The notes: generated by a model from the letters alone, not told the origin. 64,000 nucleotides of DNA from RUG11198 sp964600615 (GCA_964600615.1 CAZRJK010000004.1:17161-81160); one strand, 5' to 3'. Counted from the stretch's first letter, positions 26,521 through 35,445 are shown. A program made the numbers and translations.

Positions 26521-26544
26521 ATTTATTTAGAATAATAATATTAG
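26521..26544 (+). promoter_or_regulatory. Conserved upstream element, copy B (DUF1016 gene)
   Basis: Near-identical (23/24) to 7583-7606 and at the same distance from a start codon. An AAAAAGG-GATT-like stretch precedes both copies. Confidence 0.5.
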
Positions 26545-26555
26545 AGGTGTAAATC

Positions 26556-27442
26556 ATGAACTATTATAACGAAATAAAAAATGAATTAATAAATAACGAA
26601 ATTACTCAAAGAATAAAAGATTACAGCATGAATAAAACCAATTTAAATTCTTACTATAATGTAGGTAAATTATTAAATGAAGCTGGAAAACATTATGGTG
26701 AAAACATTATCGGTAACTATTCAAAAAAATTAACAATAGAAGTAAATAAAAAATATAATACAACAAATTTAAAAAGAATGAGACAATTTTACAATATGAT
26801 TGAAAAAGGTGCCCCAATGGGGCACCAATTGACATGGAGTCATTATAAAGAACTAATTCATTAAAAGATATTATTAAAATAAAATACTATATAGATATCT
26901 GCCAAAAATATAATTTAACAAAAAGAGAATTAAGAGAAAAAATTAAAAATAAAGAATATGAAAGACTACCGGAAAACACTAAGAATAAATTAATTAATAA
27001 CAACAAAGATAATGATATAAAAGATTTAATAAAGAATCCCATATTAATTAAAAATAAATATGATTATGATAATATATCAGAAAAAATGTTACAAAAATTA
27101 ATATTAGAAAATATTCCCTCATTTTTAAAAGAACTAGGTACTGGATTCACCTTTATTGAAAATGAATATAAAATAATAGTTGATAATACTTATAATTATA
27201 TAGATTTATTATTATTTAATTATATTTATAATTGTTTTGTAGTTATAGAATTAAAAGTTACAGAACTAAAAAAAGAACACATAGGTCAAATACACATATA
27301 TATGAATTACATAGATAACAAATTAAAACACGCTAATATGAATAATACTATTGGTATTATCATCGTTAGAAAAAATAACAAATACATATTAGAATATTGT
27401 TCTGATAAAAGAATACTATTTAAGGAATATTTATTAATATAA
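26556..27442 (+). pseudogene. DUF1016 (YhcG-like) PD-(D/E)XK nuclease gene, frameshifted
   Basis: Two frames together encode a complete YhcG-like protein of about 295 residues. Frame one (26556-26864) ends LTWSHYKELIH-stop. The other frame continues without stop from 26861 (LKDIIKIKYYIDICQKYNLT, KRELREKI) to 27442. The family normally reads WSHYxELLxIKD at this point, so one base is missing near 26855-26863. The second part holds the nuclease core: YIDLLLFN and FVVIELKV with Asp, Glu and Lys of the PD-(D/E)XK fold. YhcG proteins are tied to defence islands and DNA repair of unknown role. A sequencing error in the TT run cannot be excluded. Confidence 0.85.
26808..26826 (+). repeat. GC-rich perfect palindrome inside the DUF1016 gene
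   Basis: GGTGCCCC-AAT-GGGGCACC, an 8-bp stem of nearly pure GC in a gene of about 22% G+C, 36 nt before the premature stop. Confidence 0.7.
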
Positions 27443-27476
27443 AAAGAATTCTTATACAAACATATAAGAATTCTTT
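27443..27476. terminator. Bidirectional terminator between DUF1016 gene and nrdG
   Basis: 14-bp perfect stem AAAGAATTCTTATA with a 6-nt loop; the nrdG stop codon lies in it. Confidence 0.75.
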
Positions 27477-28015
27477 CTTCCTTTATTATTAATATTTTTA
27501 TTATCAAATTTAGTAACTAATACAACTTTATTAGTATCTAAACTCTTCTTAACATCGATTAATCTTTGGTTTTTAGAACCTCTAAAAATACAATCAAAAC
27601 TCTTCTCATCTAAAATAAATTTACCATCTACTAAAACATCTATATAATTTAGAAATTCCAATATACTCTTTTTCTTCTTACCCAGTTTTAACAACTCTTC
27701 AAAAGTAAAACCAGTATAACACCAAATATTATAACCAATATTTTTGGAATATTTAGCAAGCTCCAAACAAGCCTCTGGTTGCATCATAGGATCTCCTCCA
27801 GAAAACGTAATACCCTGTTGACCTCTTAATTTAGATATTTGTTCCTTAACTTCATCAATAGATAATAAATATCCATCAGTAAAAGAATGAGTTTCTGGAT
27901 TATGACATCCTTTACAATTATGAGAACAACCTTGTGTCCAAATAACAGCCCTTATTCCCTCACCATCAACAATACTATCACCTTGGATCTTAGGAGACGC
28001 TAATCTAATTTCCAT
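27452..28015 (-). CDS. nrdG: Anaerobic ribonucleotide reductase activating protein
   Basis: 187 residues. A radical SAM activase that installs the glycyl radical on class III reductase. The cluster motif is CSHNCKGC near residue 31-38 in the NrdG setting WTQGCSHNCKGCHNPETH. It lies 2 nt after the small glycyl-radical ORF, in the order nrdD, small ORF, nrdG. It would act on that small protein if the split NrdD reading is right. Confidence 0.96.
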   Translation of the reverse strand: MEIRLASPKIQGDSIVDGEGIRAVIWTQGCSHNCKGCHNPETHSFTDGYLLSIDEVKEQISKLRGQQGITFSGGDPMMQPEACLELAKYSKNIGYNIWCYTGFTFEELLKLGKKKKSILEFLNYIDVLVDGKFILDEKSFDCIFRGSKNQRLIDVKKSLDTNKVVLVTKFDNKNINNKGRKNSYMFV

Positions 28016-28017
28016 AA

Positions 28018-28191
28018 TTATTTTTTATCTATAATACCTTCAAGACCGTGTTTAACTCTATCATGTTCTTCTGCTCTTTTACCATTATTAAATCTATCTA
28101 CAGTACCTACTAAATATCCCGTAATTCTTCTAATTCTTTCAAATCCAACACCCTCTCCTACAGTTCTTACTTCTTTTTCTTCGTTTTTCAT
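28018..28191 (-). CDS. Separate glycyl-radical loop protein of class III ribonucleotide reductase
   Basis: 57 residues from ATG at 28191, chosen for AAGGAG six nt upstream. FERIRRITGYLVGTVDRFNN then GKRAEEHDRVKHG parallels the C-terminus of E. coli NrdD (RRVCGYLGSPDARPFNAGK ... RVKHL), where the Gly of CGYLG bears the radical; here that is Gly25. The preceding 768-residue NrdD lacks this motif. So the radical site is supplied by a second polypeptide, comparable to GrcA/YfiD for pyruvate formate-lyase. A separate ribosome binding site argues against a simple frameshift. Confidence 0.85.
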   Translation of the reverse strand: MKNEEKEVRTVGEGVGFERIRRITGYLVGTVDRFNNGKRAEEHDRVKHGLEGIIDKK

Positions 28192-28211
28192 ATTAATCTC
28201 CTTCTTTCTTT

Positions 28212-30518
28212 TTAACAATTACAACTCTTTTTATATTCATTAACAACCTCAATTGGTACCCCTTCATTAGCACGTCTTCCACAGCCAGGACAAATATCAC
28301 CAATTATACCAACATAACCACATACAGGATCTCTATCAACAGGATGGTTAATAGCAGCATATCCCATATTATTTTCCTTCATAAGTCTTACTATCTTCTC
28401 AAAAGCATCCAAATTCTTAGTAGTATCTCCATCTAACTCAATATAACTAATATGTCCTGCATTAGTTAATTCATGGAATGGAGCTTCCTTCTTAATCTTA
28501 TCTACAATAGTAATATTATAATATACAGGAACATGGAATGAATTAGTATAGTAAGCTCTATCCGTAACTCCCTTAATTCTTCCATAAATAGCCTTATCTA
28601 TATTTACAAATCTGCCAGATAATCCTTCAGCAGGAGTTGCTAAACAAGTAAAATTAAGATTATATTGAGAAGAAAATTCATCACATTTTTCTCTCATAAA
28701 CTTAACAATCTTAAGTCCAAGTTTTTCAGCCTCAGCAGATTCACCATGATGTTTACCAGTCAAAGCTTTCAAACATTCCGCAAGACCAATAAATCCAATA
28801 CTTAAAGTACCATGTTTTAACACTCTTCTTAATCTATCAGTAGGTTTTAATTTTTCAGAATCTAACCATACACCTTGTCCTAACAAGAATGGAAAATTAT
28901 AAGTTCTCTTACTACATTGAATTTCAAATCTCTCTAACAATTGATCTCTTACATCATCCATAAGTGTACCTAATTCATCAAAGAAACCTTTCATGTCAGC
29001 CTTATCAGAACCATTAACAATACCATACTTAATACCAAGTCTAGGTAAATTAATAGTAGTAAATGATAAATTACCACGACCAGGTGTAACAGCTTTAGAT
29101 GGATCAGCAGCATTACCAATTACCCTAGTTCTACATCCCATATAACATACTTCTGTATTAAAATCTCCCTTATAATAAGCTTTATTATAAGTAGAATCCA
29201 TAAAAGAGAAATTAGGAAACAATCTCTTAGCAGATACCTTACAAGCTAATTTAAATAAATCATAGTTAGGATCTCCAGGATTATAATTAATTCCTTCTTT
29301 TACTTTAAATATTGAAATAGGAAATATAGGAGTCTCATTCTTACCTAATCCAGCATCTACTGATAACAAATAATTCTTCATAACCATTCTACCCTCAGCA
29401 GATGTATCAGTACCAAAATTAATAGATGAAAATGGTACCTGAGCTCCGGCTCTAGAATGCATAGTATTTAAATTATGTACAAAAGCTTCCATAGCTTGAT
29501 AAGTAGCTCTATCTGTCTTAGATAATGCTATATCATAAGCCTTCTCAAATATTCTTCTAACCTCAGTACTTTCTTTATAATATCCCTCATAATTACTAAT
29601 ATCAACTTCTATAGAATCTAACTTATCTATTTCTTTTACTAATTTATCAAAATTAATAAAACTAATAAAATCAGTAAACTCTAATAATTCATATAAAGAC
29701 TGTTTAAATTCCTTCTTAAATGTCTTTAAAACACCAGGAGCTAAATAATAATCAAATGCTGGAATACTTTGACCACCATGTTGATCATTCTGATTAGATT
29801 GAATTGCAATAGCAGCTAAAGCACTATATGAATTAATAGATTGTGGTTCTCTTAAATGACCATGTCCAGTAGAAAAGCCACCCTTAAATAACTTATTTAA
29901 ATCAATTTGCATACAAGTAGTAGTACCCATAGCCAAGAAATCCATATCATGAATATGAATATCTCCATCATCATGTAAATCAGCAAATTTCTTTTTCATT
30001 AAATATGCCTTAGCAAATTCCTTACTAACAGTAGATCCATATTGTAACATAGTACCCATAGCACTATTACCATCTATATTAGCGTTCTCTCTCTTAGCAT
30101 CTTCTTCAAAAGCACTCTTAAGTCCAAGTCCTTCCAAAGATTTTAAAAATTTATGCATCTTCTTTTCATCAGAAAATAATTGTCTAGATTTATCTCTTCT
30201 TTCTCTATATTCAGAAAAAGCAGTATAAACATCTTCATATTTATTTTTCTTTAAAGATTCCTCAATTAAATCTTGAATATCTTCAATCTTAATCTTCTCT
30301 TCATCCTTATAATCTTTTTCTATTTTCTTAATTACTGCATGATATACTTTTTGTACATCCTTCTCAGTATATTTATTTTCTTCTTCATCTGGTATAAGGC
30401 AAGCATCAAAACCTTTCTTTATTGCCATAGCAACTTTAGTTGTATCAAAACTAACCTTTTTACCATTTCTTTTAACAACTTTTAAATTTTCAAGTATAAA
30501 CTCATTTGAACTACTCAT
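28212..30518 (-). CDS. nrdD: Class III anaerobic ribonucleoside-triphosphate reductase, large chain without glycyl loop
   Basis: 768 residues. Reduces ribonucleoside triphosphates to deoxy forms under anaerobic conditions. The N-terminal ATP-cone spans about residues 8-105 (KVVKRNGKKVSFD...), then the ten-stranded barrel with DIHIHDMDF, GGFSTGHGHLREP and the cysteine-rich CYMGCRTRVIG region. A zinc knuckle CGYVGIIGDICPGCGRR closes the protein, which ends SCNC about 20 residues later. The usual RVxGYL radical loop is missing and occurs in the next ORF. Expression starts from a clear promoter upstream. Confidence 0.96.
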   Translation of the reverse strand: MSSSNEFILENLKVVKRNGKKVSFDTTKVAMAIKKGFDACLIPDEEENKYTEKDVQKVYHAVIKKIEKDYKDEEKIKIEDIQDLIEESLKKNKYEDVYTAFSEYRERRDKSRQLFSDEKKMHKFLKSLEGLGLKSAFEEDAKRENANIDGNSAMGTMLQYGSTVSKEFAKAYLMKKKFADLHDDGDIHIHDMDFLAMGTTTCMQIDLNKLFKGGFSTGHGHLREPQSINSYSALAAIAIQSNQNDQHGGQSIPAFDYYLAPGVLKTFKKEFKQSLYELLEFTDFISFINFDKLVKEIDKLDSIEVDISNYEGYYKESTEVRRIFEKAYDIALSKTDRATYQAMEAFVHNLNTMHSRAGAQVPFSSINFGTDTSAEGRMVMKNYLLSVDAGLGKNETPIFPISIFKVKEGINYNPGDPNYDLFKLACKVSAKRLFPNFSFMDSTYNKAYYKGDFNTEVCYMGCRTRVIGNAADPSKAVTPGRGNLSFTTINLPRLGIKYGIVNGSDKADMKGFFDELGTLMDDVRDQLLERFEIQCSKRTYNFPFLLGQGVWLDSEKLKPTDRLRRVLKHGTLSIGFIGLAECLKALTGKHHGESAEAEKLGLKIVKFMREKCDEFSSQYNLNFTCLATPAEGLSGRFVNIDKAIYGRIKGVTDRAYYTNSFHVPVYYNITIVDKIKKEAPFHELTNAGHISYIELDGDTTKNLDAFEKIVRLMKENNMGYAAINHPVDRDPVCGYVGIIGDICPGCGRRANEGVPIEVVNEYKKSCNC

Positions 30519-30542
30519 GTCTTCCTCCTATCATATACACTA

Positions 30543-30570
30543 ATTATACAACGTCAGAATACAAAGTCAA
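30543..30570 (-). promoter_or_regulatory. Promoter of nrdD-nrdG operon
   Basis: Minus strand TTGACT, 16-nt spacer, TATAAT, with AGGAGG shortly before the nrdD ATG. Confidence 0.7.
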
Positions 30571-31004
30571 TACAAAATGCGAACATTTTACAAAAATATT
30601 TTTTTAAGAAAAATAAACTTTTTATTTTCAAGGCTTTTTTAAAGTTTTTATTTTTTTAAAAACTTTACTAATAATGTCAACATGTATCTTAAACACATAA
30701 AACCCTTTATTTAAAAGGAAAAATTATTTTTATATGCAAATATAGTGTTTTTGTCTTTTTATATTTTTTTGACTTTTTAAAAAATAAAAGAAAAATATTT
30801 TTTCATTTTTTTAAAAAAATATTTTTTTATTTTTTACAATTGTTCGTGTCCTTAAAAGTTAATTTTTACCATTTTCCGTTATAAAATATAAATAAAAAAT
30901 AATAAACAAATAATAATATGTTTGTAACCTAATTTCTAAAATGTACCAATCAAAAGAATACATATAATTATATAATAAACAAATAATAATAATGGGTGAT
31001 AAAA
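30571..31004. other. 434-nt AT-rich non-coding region between nrdD and the Asn-rich peptide gene
   Basis: No convincing gene. It holds long A/T runs, a hairpin AAAGTTTTTA / TAAAAACTTT near 30650-30676 and a sequence ACACTATAT (minus strand, near 30742) matching half of an NrdR box, upstream of the nrdD promoter. The second half of that box is poor. CATATAAT near 30961 could be a sporulation-type -10 for the downstream peptide gene. Confidence 0.4.
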
Positions 31005-31115
31005 ATGGGAAAGAAAAAAAATAAAAATAATTGCAAAAACAATTGCAATATGAATGAATCAAATAACAATTCTAACAACATGAATCAAAATAATTCTAAC
31101 AAAAATAGCCTATAG
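31005..31115 (+). CDS. 36-residue Asn/Lys-rich peptide with paired Cys
   Basis: Short ORF starting MGKKKNKNNCKNNCNMNESN and continuing Asn-rich to a TAG. It has a GGGTGAT ribosome binding site 5 nt before ATG and is followed at once by a perfect intrinsic terminator, which supports expression. Composition resembles small spore-coat or spore-soluble peptides, and it faces spmB, but no family match can be claimed. Confidence 0.5.
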   Translation: MGKKKNKNNCKNNCNMNESNNNSNNMNQNNSNKNSL

Positions 31116-31127
31116 GCTATTTTTTTA
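31103..31127. terminator. Terminator of the Asn-rich peptide gene and of spmB
   Basis: AAATAGCC-TATA-GGCTATTT hairpin followed by seven T residues on the plus strand, between convergent genes. Confidence 0.85.
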
Positions 31128-31646
31128 ATAAAATAAAAATTTAACAACTAAAAAAGATATAATTATGGAAGCCAAATCTGCAAGTAATCCCACTAATAAA
31201 GAATATCTAATTTTCTTTATCCCAATTGAAGAAAAATATAAACCTATTATATATATAGTAGTATCAGTACTTCCTTGCATAACAGAAGCTACCCTACCAA
31301 TTAAACTATCAACACCATAACTCTTTAATATATCATTCATAATAATTAAAGAAGAGTTACCAGATATTGGCCTCATTAAACCAAGTATTACCAATTCACT
31401 AGGATAACCAATAAAATTAAGAAACGGTTTTATTAAATTAACTATATCATTAATAATATTGGAAGATATAACTACATTTATACATATAAACATAGCAAAT
31501 ATATTAGGAAATATCTTTAAAGATAAATCAAGTCCTTCTATAACACCATTTAAAAACTCTTCATAAATATTAACATTATGTATAAATCCATATATTATAA
31601 TAAACAAAACAATCAAAGGAATAATAAAACTAGTCATATTTCCCAA
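31125..31646 (-). CDS. spmB: Spore maturation protein B
   Basis: 173 residues, multi-pass nucleoside-recognition (Gate) domain protein. Segments GLMRPISGNSSLIIM and VMQGSTDTTIYIIGLYFSSIGI are SpmB hallmarks. In Bacillus SpmA and SpmB are needed for spore core dehydration. It overlaps spmA by 17 nt, in the order dacB-spmA-spmB as in Bacillus. Confidence 0.95.
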   Translation of the reverse strand: MGNMTSFIIPLIVLFIIIYGFIHNVNIYEEFLNGVIEGLDLSLKIFPNIFAMFICINVVISSNIINDIVNLIKPFLNFIGYPSELVILGLMRPISGNSSLIIMNDILKSYGVDSLIGRVASVMQGSTDTTIYIIGLYFSSIGIKKIRYSLLVGLLADLASIIISFLVVKFLFY

Positions 31647-32214
31647 TCCTAGACATAAATCTATCTAACAATAGTCCCACCATGCAAGATAAAATAGTAG
31701 TAATAATACAAGCTAAAACTATATCCGTAGGATTACTAGATCCATTTAAAGCTCTAAAACTAATAACTGTAGTAGGAATAATAGTAACAGATGCAGTATT
31801 TATAACCAAAAAAGTAATCATACTCCTACTAGCAATATTACTATTATTATTCTCTTTCTTTAATTCTTCCATAGCCTTTAAACCAAAAGGCGTAGCCCCA
31901 CTACCAAGACCTAACATATTCATAATAATATTAGTAGAAATATAACTAATAGCCTCTCCATCACTCTTTAATTCAGGAAATATAGGTTTAATAATCTTAG
32001 TCATAAACTTACTCATCTTTTTAACCAAACCAGATTCACTAGCAATCTTCATAATACCTAACCATAAGCAAAGTAAAGGAATCATATTAATAATAATATT
32101 TATACTCTCCCTATTTTTAGAAACAAAAATATCATTAACAGAATTAATATTACCAGATAATATTCCATATATAATACCAATAATTAAAAATAATCCAAAT
32201 ATATAATTAATCAT
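31630..32214 (-). CDS. spmA: Spore maturation protein A
   Basis: 194 residues, multi-pass. The SpmA signature NMLGLGSGATPFGLKAMEEL is near residue 97-116 and a preceding PLLCLWLGIMKIASESGLV matches. It overlaps dacB by 4 nt and spmB by 17 nt, so the three are translationally coupled. Role in spore dehydration is known from Bacillus; here inferred by orthology and order. Confidence 0.95.
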   Translation of the reverse strand: MINYIFGLFLIIGIIYGILSGNINSVNDIFVSKNRESINIIINMIPLLCLWLGIMKIASESGLVKKMSKFMTKIIKPIFPELKSDGEAISYISTNIIMNMLGLGSGATPFGLKAMEELKKENNNSNIASRSMITFLVINTASVTIIPTTVISFRALNGSSNPTDIVLACIITTILSCMVGLLLDRFMSRIGKYD

Positions 32215-33269
32215 GATATTAACTCCCTAAACCATGATTTCTTTTTTATGTTTTTCTTTTTAATATAAATAGGTTCTTTATATATAACATCATTATTTAA
32301 AAGTATTACATAATCCCCTACCTTATCACCAGTCTTATAATTATCTATAATATCCAAAACAACCTTACCATTAATACTTCTTAATTCCCTATCCAAAACA
32401 GGTATATATACATCATTCTTAATATAAAAATTACCCTTATAATAATTATTATCAATATAAAAATTATTCTTATCTAAAAACTTATAAGCAACATACTTAG
32501 AAAAAATACTATTATATAAACTCTTATGAGTATTCCAATCATCACTATCACGAATAGTAACTACTATTAAATTAATATTATTCTTACTACCAGTACTAAC
32601 TAAAGTCCTACGAGCCTTATCAGTATATCCTGTCTTACCACCAGTAATATAATCCTCACTTAATAATTTATTCTTATTCTTCCATACATAAGTCTTCTTA
32701 TTAGTCTTTAAAGTATAACTCTTAGTACTAACAATTTCTCTATATACATCATATTTCATAGCATACCTAGTAAGTAACGCCATATCATAAGCAGTACTAT
32801 AATTACCACCATCATCATCTAAACCACTAGGATTAACAAACTTACTATTATTCATCCCAATATCCTTAGCCTTATCATTCATCATCTTAACAAAATTATC
32901 AATATCACCCCCAACATACTTACTAATCATTAAAGCAGCATCATTACCACTCCTAAGCATTAATCCATATAATAAATCTCTTAAACTAAGTTCTTCCCCT
33001 ATTTCAATATATATACCAGATCCATAAGCCTTTAATATAGTATCATCAACTATAACTTTATTATCTAATTTACCTGATTCTATAGCAATAACACAAGTCA
33101 TAATCTTAGTAATAGACGCTATTAACATTGGTTTATTATAATTCTTACCAGCTAAGACCCTACCAGTAACATTATCCATAACTACATATTCATAAGCACT
33201 ATTAACACTACAAAAACAATTATTAACACCAACAAAAAGCACAAAGATAAATAACAACAGTCTCTTCAC
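32211..33269 (-). CDS. dacB: Sporulation-type D-alanyl-D-alanine carboxypeptidase
   Basis: 352 residues with a signal peptide (about 1-20, ending in a Cys-containing stretch NNCFCS). Penicillin-binding motifs are SITK near 47-50, SGND near 107-110 and KTG in GGKTGYTDKARRTL. Family S11 enzymes remove the terminal D-Ala of stem peptides, lowering cortex cross-linking. Its place ahead of spmA-spmB mirrors B. subtilis dacB. A C-terminal basic tail could bind membrane. Confidence 0.93.
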   Translation of the reverse strand: MKRLLLFIFVLFVGVNNCFCSVNSAYEYVVMDNVTGRVLAGKNYNKPMLIASITKIMTCVIAIESGKLDNKVIVDDTILKAYGSGIYIEIGEELSLRDLLYGLMLRSGNDAALMISKYVGGDIDNFVKMMNDKAKDIGMNNSKFVNPSGLDDDGGNYSTAYDMALLTRYAMKYDVYREIVSTKSYTLKTNKKTYVWKNKNKLLSEDYITGGKTGYTDKARRTLVSTGSKNNINLIVVTIRDSDDWNTHKSLYNSIFSKYVAYKFLDKNNFYIDNNYYKGNFYIKNDVYIPVLDRELRSINGKVVLDIIDNYKTGDKVGDYVILLNNDVIYKEPIYIKKKNIKKKSWFRELIS

Positions 33270-33292
33270 ATTACCACCTATAGAATAGTATG

Positions 33293-33319
33293 AAAAAAGG
33301 ACTACATTTAGTCCTTTTT
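33293..33319 (-). terminator. Terminator of class B sortase gene
   Basis: AAAAAGGACT-ACATTT-AGTCCTTTTT hairpin; T-run on the minus strand; overlaps the sortase stop codon. Confidence 0.8.
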
Positions 33320-34405
33320 CCCTATCTTAATTAATTTAGCATGTACTACTGTTCTTTCAGTATCAGAATAACAAGTACTTAAAGTAAGTATCTTATCATT
33401 TTTACCTAATGAAGTATTAAAATCATATAAACTTCTTTCTTTAATTATATCCAAAAATTTTAAATATTCTTCATCAGAATTAAAAGAAGTAGTAATATAA
33501 TAATCTTCTGTCTTTATTTTATATACAGAAAATATCTGCCACATTGTATTCTCGTTTTCCAAAGAAATTCTAATAATATGATTATCTCTATCATTATACC
33601 AAGAAGATTTCAACACTTTAGATAAAGAGCCAAACATAGATTTATCTAATCTACTATGAGCATAAATAATACTATTTTTATTATCAAAATTACTATTATT
33701 ACGATAATCTAAAAATAACCAACCAGCCTCATTATAAGTCCTATCAATAGAATGATTTAAATAATAATCATTATTATCAGTCTGTACAAATGGATAATTA
33801 ATATTAGTATTATTAACATTTATCCAACCAACTATATTACTATATTCTTTCTTTAATTTACTAATATCTACATCTATCAAAGGAAATCTAATATAATACC
33901 AGTAAGGATTATTTAAATCATCTGCTTTCGACACTAAAGAAGTTTTATCATTATCGTCTACCTCTAAAACCTCAACTTTGTCATAAATAGACCCAACCTT
34001 ATTATTAGTTTTATTATTATCCATAAACCAACATAATATCTTATATCCCGATATACCAATTAATACTAAAAAGAAAATAATAAGTACAATGAAAAATACA
34101 TTATTTTTTTTCTTTTTATTTTTCTTTATATTCTTTTTTTCTTCTAATTTATTTAAAGGAATATTACCAGTCCAAAAATCCTCATTAATTTTAGGATTAT
34201 TATTATTAATGGCCCTAGTTTTTTCTACATTTGTTCTATTTGAATTAATTTTAGGATTAATATTAATTTCTTTAGGTTTTTCTATATTTATTTTATTAAA
34301 ACTCTTCTTAGCTTCTTCTTCTCTTAACTTTTTTATATCACTTAAAATAATTCTATGCGTATCTTCCAAAGAAGCATGCCTAGGAATATAACTTTTTTTC
34401 TTCAT
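33308..34405 (-). CDS. srtB: Class B sortase
   Basis: 365 residues. A cytoplasmic basic N-terminus of about 100 residues, a single membrane anchor (VFFIVLIIFFLVLIGISGY), and the extracellular sortase domain. Catalytic residues are visible: His in IIYAHSRLD, Cys in TLSTCYSD and Arg in ERTVVHAKL. Class B sortases attach proteins to peptidoglycan or assemble pili. The long Asn/Lys-rich cytoplasmic head is unusual. No LPXTG- or NPQTN-type substrate was noticed in this window. Confidence 0.92.
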   Translation of the reverse strand: MKKKSYIPRHASLEDTHRIILSDIKKLREEEAKKSFNKINIEKPKEININPKINSNRTNVEKTRAINNNNPKINEDFWTGNIPLNKLEEKKNIKKNKKKKNNVFFIVLIIFFLVLIGISGYKILCWFMDNNKTNNKVGSIYDKVEVLEVDDNDKTSLVSKADDLNNPYWYYIRFPLIDVDISKLKKEYSNIVGWINVNNTNINYPFVQTDNNDYYLNHSIDRTYNEAGWLFLDYRNNSNFDNKNSIIYAHSRLDKSMFGSLSKVLKSSWYNDRDNHIIRISLENENTMWQIFSVYKIKTEDYYITTSFNSDEEYLKFLDIIKERSLYDFNTSLGKNDKILTLSTCYSDTERTVVHAKLIKIGKKD

Positions 34406-34447
34406 CCTAAAACCTTCTTCCTACTTTAAATAATTATACCATAAAAA

Positions 34448-34470
34448 AATAAATAATAATATTATTTATT
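34448..34470 (-). terminator. Terminator of ylbL-like gene
   Basis: AATAAATAATA-A-TATTATTTATT stem with flanking A and T runs, overlapping the gene end. Confidence 0.6.
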
Positions 34471-35445
34471 CTTTTTTAAATATTTAATAGCATCATCAAA
34501 AGTCTTAACTTCAACTACTTCCATATCATACTTATGTTTTTTAACTACCTTCACAGCTTCTTTATAATTACCACTAGGTACTAATATTATATCAATATTA
34601 TTCTTAGCAGCTCCCATTATCTTATACTTAATACCATCTATCTCTCCAACAGTACCATTCATAGATATAGTACCAGTACCAGCTATTCTTCTTCCCTTAA
34701 CAATATCATCATCTGCTATCTTAGTATACATACTAAGAGCCATCATAAATCCTCCAGAAGAACCAGATTCACTCTTTTTAAACTTAATATTAAGTTCTGG
34801 ATTAGCTTCATAAACATAATCAGAAAGAATAATAACACCTATCATCTTTTTATTATCTTCTTCTTTTACTTCTACAGGAACTTCTATCTCCTTGTTATTT
34901 CTCTTAACCTTAAAATCAATAATATTTCCAACTTCTTTATTATTAATTATCTCTTTTATTTCACTAATACTTTCTACCTTTTTCTTATCTACTTCTAATA
35001 TTTCATCACCAATAAGAAGATTATTAGAAATAGTTACACTAGCAACATAATGCTTTTTGTCTTTTACTTCTAATTCTTTACCACTAGCTTTATACGCCAC
35101 ATACATTGCACTATCAATAGAATTTTCTAACATTAATTTATTTCTAATATTAATCTCTTTCATACTTTCATTACTAATCTGATATTCCTTAACACTTGCT
35201 ACATCCCAATTAGGAATAACATAACTAAGTAAATAAGTTGGTATAGTAGCAACCGTCTCAGATACATAAAGCATATTTAAACTACCATTAATATCATTAC
35301 AACTATCACAATCTATTCGATCATTTATCTCTATAGTACCCCCAGGCATATTAATATAATATGGTAATTTAATATTAAAAATAACAAATATAATTATCAA
35401 ACTAATAATAAACCATAAATCTTCCTTTAACATCTTCTTAAACAT
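34462..35445 (-). CDS. Membrane-anchored PDZ/Lon-type serine protease (YlbL/SepM-like)
   Basis: 327 residues from ATG at 35445, preceded by GAGAGGGTG; an upstream in-frame start lacks a site. One N-terminal membrane helix, a PDZ-like domain around residues 115-200 (LIGDEILEVDKKKV), and a C-terminal Lon protease domain with the nucleophile in SGSSGGFMMAL and the Lys in GIKYKIMGAA, the Ser-Lys dyad. YlbL-type proteases process exported peptides. It is divergent to ylbJ, its neighbour in Bacillus too. Confidence 0.9.
   Translation of the reverse strand: MFKKMLKEDLWFIISLIIIFVIFNIKLPYYINMPGGTIEINDRIDCDSCNDINGSLNMLYVSETVATIPTYLLSYVIPNWDVASVKEYQISNESMKEINIRNKLMLENSIDSAMYVAYKASGKELEVKDKKHYVASVTISNNLLIGDEILEVDKKKVESISEIKEIINNKEVGNIIDFKVKRNNKEIEVPVEVKEEDNKKMIGVIILSDYVYEANPELNIKFKKSESGSSGGFMMALSMYTKIADDDIVKGRRIAGTGTISMNGTVGEIDGIKYKIMGAAKNNIDIILVPSGNYKEAVKVVKKHKYDMEVVEVKTFDDAIKYLKKNK

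Noticed and set aside
26808..26864. Programmed ribosomal frameshifting in the DUF1016 gene
   Set aside because: The hairpin lies upstream of the shift site instead of downstream and no X-XXY-YYZ slippery heptamer is present at the junction.
30859..31062. Minus-strand ORF over the Asn-rich peptide region
   Set aside because: Built from low-complexity AT sequence, no ribosome binding site, and opposite to a peptide gene with one.
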